DNA of 64,000 nucleotides from Streptomyces sp. R302. GTDB lineage: Bacteria; Actinomycetota; Actinomycetes; Streptomycetales; Streptomycetaceae. Made by a program: the position numbers and the translations under genes. Position 1 is the stretch's first letter. Each line of letters starts with the position of its first letter. The notes beneath the pieces are model-generated. The model was not told the origin of the DNA. It did no database searches and was given only the letters and a program-made list of their open reading frames with translations. Where the stretch lies: assembly GCF_012927245.1 (NCBI RefSeq), contig NZ_JABBGE010000004.1:248001-312000 (forward strand), read 5' to 3'. Positions 59,896-64,000 of this stretch are shown piece after piece.

Positions 59896-60279
59896 GTGTT
59901 CCACACAGGACTGAGGAACCCCGGCGCCGTCCGGACCGAGGAATCGGCCGAAGGCACCGAAATCTACTTCCAGCGCTGCGCCTGGTGCCAGACCACCACC
60001 TTCCAGCGCCTGCTCTGCCCGACCTGCGGGTCGACCGACCTGTCCCCCCAACTCAGCGAGGGGGAGGGCGTGATCACCGTCCGCAGGGCCTACACCGCCG
60101 CCGAGGCCGACCTCTGGCCGGTGCACATGGCCGAGGGTTTCGTGGTCCGCTGCCGGGTCGACGGGCCGCCGCACGCCGTGCGCCCCGGTGTCCGGGTCAA
60201 GCTCGCGAGCGCCGCCGCCACCGGCCGCCGGCCGGTCGTCCGGCTCTGCGAGGAGGTCCCGCTGGACGGCTGGATCTGA
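59896..60279 (+). CDS. Zn-ribbon OB-fold protein (DUF35-like)
   Basis: 127 residues. The rubredoxin-like zinc ribbon has CAWC (about 30-33) and CPTC (about 44-47); the rest forms the OB-fold (ITVRRAYTAAEADLWPVHMAEGFVVRCRVDGPP). DUF35-like proteins bind acyl-CoA or act with thiolases and lipid-transfer proteins; no thiolase gene is adjacent here. GTG 59896 follows GAGGAGAAGG. Earlier in-frame starts lie inside the operator and lack a ribosome binding site. Confidence 0.82.
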   Translation: MFHTGLRNPGAVRTEESAEGTEIYFQRCAWCQTTTFQRLLCPTCGSTDLSPQLSEGEGVITVRRAYTAAEADLWPVHMAEGFVVRCRVDGPPHAVRPGVRVKLASAAATGRRPVVRLCEEVPLDGWI

Positions 60280-60298
60280 ACCCGGGAGGGCATGCGAA

Positions 60299-60327
60299 AA
60301 GGGGGTGGCACAGAGTGCCACCCCCTT
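60299..60327. terminator. bidirectional terminator containing an operator-like core
   Basis: AAGGGGGTGGCAC and GTGCCACCCCCTT form a 13-bp stem with loop AGA, between the convergent OB-fold and etfA genes. Its middle, TGGCACAGAGTGCCA (60306-60320), differs from the operator at 59830 by a single base. Confidence 0.75.
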
Positions 60328-60344
60328 CGTCGTGTCCGACGGCG

Positions 60345-61301
60345 TCAGCGCGAGCCGATCTCCTCGGTCAGCTGCGGCAGCACCTCGAAGAGGTCGCCGA
60401 CCACGCCGTAGTCGACCAGGTCGAAGATCGGGGCCTCGGGGTCCTTGTTGACCGCGACGATCGTCTTCGACGTCTGCATGCCGGCCCGGTGCTGGATGGC
60501 GCCGGAGATGCCCGCGGCGACGTACAGCTGCGGCGAGACCTGCTTGCCGGTCTGGCCGACCTGGTTGGAGTGCGGGTACCAGCCGGCGTCGACGGCGGCG
60601 CGGGAGGCGCCGACGGCCGCGCCGAGCGAGTCGGCCAGCTTCTCGACGACCTCGAAGCCCTCGGCGGCGCCGACGCCGCGGCCGCCGGAGACCACGATGG
60701 CGGACTCGGTCAGCTCCGGGCGGCCGGTGGAGACGCGCGCGGTGCGGGAGACGACCTTCGCCGCGTTGCCGGTGAAGGCGACGGTGACGTCCTCGACCTT
60801 GCCGGCGGCCGGGGCGGCCTCCGGGGCGGTGGAGTTCGGCTTGACGGTGATGACCGGAACGCCGTGCGAGACACGGGACTTGGTCGTGTACGAGGCGGCG
60901 AAGACCGACTGCGTGGCGACCGGGCCCTCGGCACCGGCCTCCAGGTCGACCGCGTCGGTGATGAGGCCGGAGCCGAGGCGGAGCGCGACGCGGGCCGCGA
61001 TCTCCTTGCCCTCGCCGGAGGAGGTCACCAGGACGGCGGCCACCTCCTTCTCCTTCGCGATCTGGGTGAGCGCGTCGACCTTGGGGACGACGAGCTGCTC
61101 GGCGAACTCGGCGCCGTCCGCCACGTAGACGGTGGCCGCGCCGTACTCGGCGGCGGTGGCGGCGACGGAGGCGGTGGCCTCGCCGGCGCCGAGGACGACC
61201 GCGGACGGCTCGCCCAGGCGGCGGGCCAGGGTGAGCAGTTCGAGGGCCGGCTTGCGGACCGCACCGTCGGCGTGGTCCACGAGAACCAGGATCTCAGCCA
61301 T
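60345..61301 (-). CDS. etfA: electron transfer flavoprotein alpha subunit
   Basis: 318 residues. The C-terminal FAD-binding part has VVSGGRGVG, GASRAAVDAGWYPHSNQVGQTG and VAAGISGAIQHRAGMQTSKTIVAVNKD, the ETF-alpha signature (about 200-290). With EtfB it carries electrons from acyl-CoA dehydrogenases to the quinone pool. ATG 61301 is preceded by AGGAGCAAGG. It lies 33 bp after etfB, in the same transcript. Confidence 0.95.
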   Translation of the reverse strand: MAEILVLVDHADGAVRKPALELLTLARRLGEPSAVVLGAGEATASVAATAAEYGAATVYVADGAEFAEQLVVPKVDALTQIAKEKEVAAVLVTSSGEGKEIAARVALRLGSGLITDAVDLEAGAEGPVATQSVFAASYTTKSRVSHGVPVITVKPNSTAPEAAPAAGKVEDVTVAFTGNAAKVVSRTARVSTGRPELTESAIVVSGGRGVGAAEGFEVVEKLADSLGAAVGASRAAVDAGWYPHSNQVGQTGKQVSPQLYVAAGISGAIQHRAGMQTSKTIVAVNKDPEAPIFDLVDYGVVGDLFEVLPQLTEEIGSR

Positions 61302-61334
61302 GATTCCTTGCTCCTGAGGTGGGGTGACGGACGG

Positions 61335-62123
61335 TCAGATGAACTTCTGGGAGGCGAGGAAGGCGGCCAGCTGCTTGCCGCCGTCACCGTCCTCGTTCGT
61401 GACGATCGTGCCCTGGGTGCGGGCCGGGCGGGCGTCCGCCGACTCGACCAGGGTCCAGGAGCCGGCCAGGCCGACCTCGTCCTCGTCGATGTCCAGGTCG
61501 TCGAGCTCCAGCTCCTCGACCGGCTTCTTCTTCGCGGCCATGATCCCCTTGAAGGAGGGGTAACGGGCCTCGCCGGACTGGTCGGTGACCGAGACGACGG
61601 CCGGCAGCGGGGCCTCCAGGAGCTCGGTGGCGGCGTCGCCGTCGCGACGGCCCTTGACCACGCCGTCCTCCACCGACACCTCGGAGAGCAGCGTCGCCGC
61701 CGGCAGGCTCAGCCGCTCGGCGAGCAGTGCGGGGAGCACGCCCATGGTGCCGTCGGTCGAGGCCATGCCGCAGACGACCAGGTCGAAACCGGTCTTCTCC
61801 AGCGCCTTGGCGAGGATCGCGGAGGTGGCGATGACGTCGGAGCCGTGGATGGCCTCGTCGTTGACGTGGACGGCCTTGTCGGCGCCCATCGACAGCGCCT
61901 TGCGCAGGGCGTCCTTGGCGTCGTCCGGGCCGACCGTGACGACGGTGACCTCGGCCTCGTCGGCCTCCTCGGAGATCCGCAGGGCCTGCTCGACCGCGTA
62001 CTCGTCGAGCTCCGAGAGGAGGCCGTCGACCTCGTCGCGGTCGACGGTCAGGTCGTCCGCGAATCCGCGGTCACCGGTGGCGTCGGGAACGTACTTCACA
62101 CAGACAGCGATCCTCAGGGTCAC
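61335..62123 (-). CDS. etfB: electron transfer flavoprotein beta subunit
   Basis: 262 residues. The AMP-binding segments VKYVPDATGDRGF at the start, SMGADKAVHVND near 90 and DLVVCGMASTDGTMGVLPALLAERL near 113 mark ETF-beta. It is the partner of EtfA and stands first in the pair, 28 bp after the acyl-CoA dehydrogenase gene, so dehydrogenase, etfB and etfA probably form one operon from the promoter at about 63370. Confidence 0.95.
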   Translation of the reverse strand: MTLRIAVCVKYVPDATGDRGFADDLTVDRDEVDGLLSELDEYAVEQALRISEEADEAEVTVVTVGPDDAKDALRKALSMGADKAVHVNDEAIHGSDVIATSAILAKALEKTGFDLVVCGMASTDGTMGVLPALLAERLSLPAATLLSEVSVEDGVVKGRRDGDAATELLEAPLPAVVSVTDQSGEARYPSFKGIMAAKKKPVEELELDDLDIDEDEVGLAGSWTLVESADARPARTQGTIVTNEDGDGGKQLAAFLASQKFI

Positions 62124-62151
62124 GGCCTGGCTCCTTTCAACGAGCGGATGG

Positions 62152-63303
62152 TTACGGGAGGTTGCGGGCCATGACGATGCGCTGGACCTGGTTGGTGCCT
62201 TCGTAGATCTGGGTGATCTTGGCGTCGCGCATCATGCGCTCGACGGGGTAGTCGCGGGTGTAGCCGTAGCCGCCGAGGAGCTGGACGGCGTCGGTGGTGA
62301 CCTCCATGGCGACGTCGGAGGCGAAGCACTTGGCCGCGGCGCCGAAGAAGGTCAGGTCGCCGTCGACGCGCTCGGACTTCGCCGCGGCGGCGTAGGTGAG
62401 CTGGCGGGCCGCCTCCAGCTTCATGGCCATGTCGGCGAGCATGAACTGCACGCCCTGGAAGTCGGCGATCGGCTTGCCGAACTGCTTGCGCTCCTTGACG
62501 TAGCCCTTGGCGTAGTCGAGGGCGCCCTGCGCGATGCCCAGCGCCTGCGCGGCGATGGTGATACGGGTGTGGTCCAGCGTCTTCATCGCGGTCGCGAAAC
62601 CGGTGCCCTCGGCGCCGATCATCCGGTCGGCGGGGATGCGGACGTTGTCGAAGTAGACCTCGCGGGTCGGGGAGCCCTTGATGCCGAGCTTCTTCTCCGG
62701 CGCGCCGAACGACACGCCCTCGTCGGACTTCTCCACGACGAACGCGGAGATGCCCTTCGAGCGCATCGAAGGGTCGGTGACGGCCATCACCGTGTAGTAC
62801 TCCGAGACGCCGGCGTTGGTGATCCAGCGCTTCACGCCGTTCAGCACCCAGAAGTCGCCGTCGCGCACCGCGCGGGTCTTCATCCCCGCCGCGTCCGAAC
62901 CCGCGTCCGGCTCCGACAGCGCGTAGGAGAACATCGCCTCACCCGCGGCGAGCGGGGCGAGGTACTTGGCCTTCAGCTCCTCCGAGCCCGACAGGACCAC
63001 CGGCAGCGAGCCCAGCTTGTTCACCGCCGGGATCAGCGACGACGAACCGCAGACGCGCGCGACCTCCTCGATCACGATCACCGTCGCCAGCGCGTCCGCG
63101 CCCGCACCCCCGTACGACTCCGGCACGTGGACCGCGTGCAGGTCGTTCGCGACCAGCGCGTCCAGGGCCTCCTGCGGGAAACGCCCCTCCTCGTCCACCG
63201 CCGCCGCGAACGGAGCGATCTTCGCCTCCGCCAGCGCACGCACCGACTCCCGGAGCATCTCGTGCTCCTCCGACGTCCGGTACAGGTCGAAGTCCTTGCC
63301 CAT
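62152..63303 (-). CDS. acyl-CoA dehydrogenase, first gene of the etf operon
   Basis: 383 residues. Motifs: YALSEPDAGSDAAGMKTRAV and NGVKRWITNAGVSEYYTVMA (about 127-170), QLLGGYGYTRDYPVERMMRDAK near 340, and the catalytic Glu in QIYEGTNQVQR, residue 368. It resembles the broad-range acyl-CoA dehydrogenase AcdH of streptomycetes. ATG 63303 follows GGGAGCTCAAGAG; upstream open frame is discounted as it covers the operators. Co-transcription with etfB and etfA joins the dehydrogenase to its electron acceptor. Confidence 0.92.
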   Translation of the reverse strand: MGKDFDLYRTSEEHEMLRESVRALAEAKIAPFAAAVDEEGRFPQEALDALVANDLHAVHVPESYGGAGADALATVIVIEEVARVCGSSSLIPAVNKLGSLPVVLSGSEELKAKYLAPLAAGEAMFSYALSEPDAGSDAAGMKTRAVRDGDFWVLNGVKRWITNAGVSEYYTVMAVTDPSMRSKGISAFVVEKSDEGVSFGAPEKKLGIKGSPTREVYFDNVRIPADRMIGAEGTGFATAMKTLDHTRITIAAQALGIAQGALDYAKGYVKERKQFGKPIADFQGVQFMLADMAMKLEAARQLTYAAAAKSERVDGDLTFFGAAAKCFASDVAMEVTTDAVQLLGGYGYTRDYPVERMMRDAKITQIYEGTNQVQRIVMARNLP

Positions 63304-63328
63304 GCTCTTGAGCTCCCTGGAATGCTTG

Positions 63329-63366
63329 TGGCACTGAGTACCCTCAGCAAAACACACTCAGTGCCA
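63329..63366. promoter_or_regulatory. tandem TetR-type operators before the acyl-CoA dehydrogenase-etf operon
   Basis: TGGCACTGAGTACC at 63329-63342 and CACTCAGTGCCA at 63355-63366 are two imperfect copies of the palindrome seen at 59830. They stand 23 bp apart, just upstream of the gene, and flank the likely promoter. Confidence 0.62.
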
Positions 63367-63376
63367 TGATGCCAGA

Positions 63377-63407
63377 GCGCCCCGACGGCGGAGTGCCGTC
63401 GGGGCGC
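63377..63407 (-). terminator. terminator after the gamma-butyrolactone receptor homologue
   Basis: GCGCCCCGACGGC and GCCGTCGGGGCGC form a perfect 13-bp stem with loop GGAGT, 41 bp after the receptor gene stop. Confidence 0.7.
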
Positions 63408-63409
63408 AT

Positions 63410-63431
63410 AAAAGACCGGTCGGTATGTTTT
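63410..63431. promoter_or_regulatory. ARE-like gamma-butyrolactone receptor site
   Basis: GGTCGGTATGT at 63418-63428 matches the ArpA half-site GG(T/C)CGGT(A/T)(T/C)G(T/G) at every position, inside an imperfect palindrome with A/T-rich flanks. It lies 17 bp past the stop of the receptor homologue and upstream of the acyl-CoA dehydrogenase operon. Confidence 0.55.
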
Positions 63432-63447
63432 TGTTGGGACGCTCCGG

Positions 63448-64000
63448 TTACGCGTGGACGTCGGAAGAGACGTCGTCCCGATGCTGGCGCCCGGCCTCGT
63501 ACTCGGCCGCGAGCGCGCGCCCCCGCTCGGCGCTCATGTCCAGTTCGAGCAGGATCGACGGCGTGCATATCGACGGGATCAGATGCTTCATCAGCACCGT
63601 CGTCCGATGCGGGAGATCATTGCGATCGCACAGCACCGCGGACATCGTCTGGATTCCGGTGAACGCGCCGGAGAACAGCTCGGCCGTGTCCGTCACGTTC
63701 ACATGGCGGAGCAGCTCGCCGCGCGCCCTCGCCACGGTGAGGATGTCCGAGACCTGGTCGACCCAGGCCTGGAACGGGATGGCACGGTTGACGCTCACCG
63801 CCCCGCTGTCGAGGGCGAGCGCGACGCTCGCCTGCACCAGCGGGTCGTGCTGGAGGCGGTGGGCGAGCAGGAAGCCCTGGTCTATGAGCTCCTGGAGCTT
63901 GACCTCCTGCGGGGTGAGCGGCTCGTCGAGCAGCTGGGCGTCGAGGACGCCCATGGCGACCTCTTCCTTGGATGCAAAGTGGAAATACAGCGCACCCTTG
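63448..64000 (-). CDS. gamma-butyrolactone receptor-like TetR regulator, partial
   Basis: The gene runs out of the window at its 5' end; ~184 residues are visible. The end of the HTH (KGALYFHFASKEEVA) and the ligand domain (LLAHRLQHDPLVQASVALAL; AWVDQVSDILTVARARGELLRHVNV; LFSGAFTGIQTMSAVL; LMKHLIPSI) match the ArpA/ScbR family that senses gamma-butyrolactones to control antibiotic production and development. No butyrolactone synthase gene (AfsA/ScbA type) lies within the window. An ARE-like site follows the gene. Confidence 0.87.
   Translation of the reverse strand, partial: KGALYFHFASKEEVAMGVLDAQLLDEPLTPQEVKLQELIDQGFLLAHRLQHDPLVQASVALALDSGAVSVNRAIPFQAWVDQVSDILTVARARGELLRHVNVTDTAELFSGAFTGIQTMSAVLCDRNDLPHRTTVLMKHLIPSICTPSILLELDMSAERGRALAAEYEAGRQHRDDVSSDVHA

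Overview
The window reads as chromosome of a Streptomyces or close relative: about 70% or more GC, third codon positions almost always G or C, GTG and TTG starts, and rare TTA codons. Families typical of the genus recur, including a gamma-butyrolactone-receptor-type TetR, DUF2637, a PucR/xanthine dehydrogenase locus and an Ada-AlkA protein. No rRNA, tRNA, CRISPR array or insertion sequence was seen.

Layout. 1-2835: end of an exonuclease gene, an epoxide-hydrolase-like protein, a phosphotransferase and a DUF1697 protein. 2832-12323: one long minus-strand sulfur region. A cysteine-containing leader peptide is followed by sulfite reductase, a 59-residue zinc-ribbon protein, cysH, cysC, cysD and cysN, then a sulfonate-type ABC transporter and a sirohydrochlorin chelatase. 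Almost every junction overlaps or abuts, so sulfate activation, reduction, siroheme supply and organosulfur uptake look co-expressed. 12399-17763: GNAT, GAF regulator, AidB-type acyl-CoA dehydrogenase and a YihY/BrkB membrane protein. The last two are divergent and appear to share one symmetric -10 element with two leaderless starts.

17816-25215 is the most unusual part: a 1930-residue P-loop ATPase gene that overlaps (ATGA) a 536-residue protein ending in a HEPN ribonuclease motif. I infer a two-gene sensor/effector conflict or defence-like module. The large gene carries a TTA codon, which suggests bldA control.

25418-43671: small upstream ORFs and rsgA, an Ada-AlkA fusion with a degraded glycosylase domain, DUF456, an HTH regulator divergent from a giant S8 protease, a PP2C-like protein, a PoxB-type enzyme, an RsbW-like kinase, DUF2637, an iron-boxed FhuF-like protein, a GntR regulator with a His-rich repeat extension, a P-loop/WD40 protein and a TTA-containing TPR-like gene. 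43968-52763: a purine catabolism locus, with a PucR regulator divergent from three xanthine dehydrogenase subunits, an NCS2 permease and XdhC.

52764-64000: a decayed coding remnant, a ROK regulator, TetR with a divergent acyl-CoA dehydrogenase, a kinase remnant with an in-frame stop, an HbpS/GlcG protein, and a fatty-acid/acyl-CoA region. The last holds an SDR, a TetR, a Zn-ribbon OB-fold protein, etfA, etfB and an acyl-CoA dehydrogenase. Near-identical palindromes (TGGCACTGAGTGCCA type) sit before the tetR, the OB-fold gene and the last acyl-CoA dehydrogenase, and suggest one small regulon. The window ends inside a gamma-butyrolactone-receptor homologue with an ARE-like site beside it.
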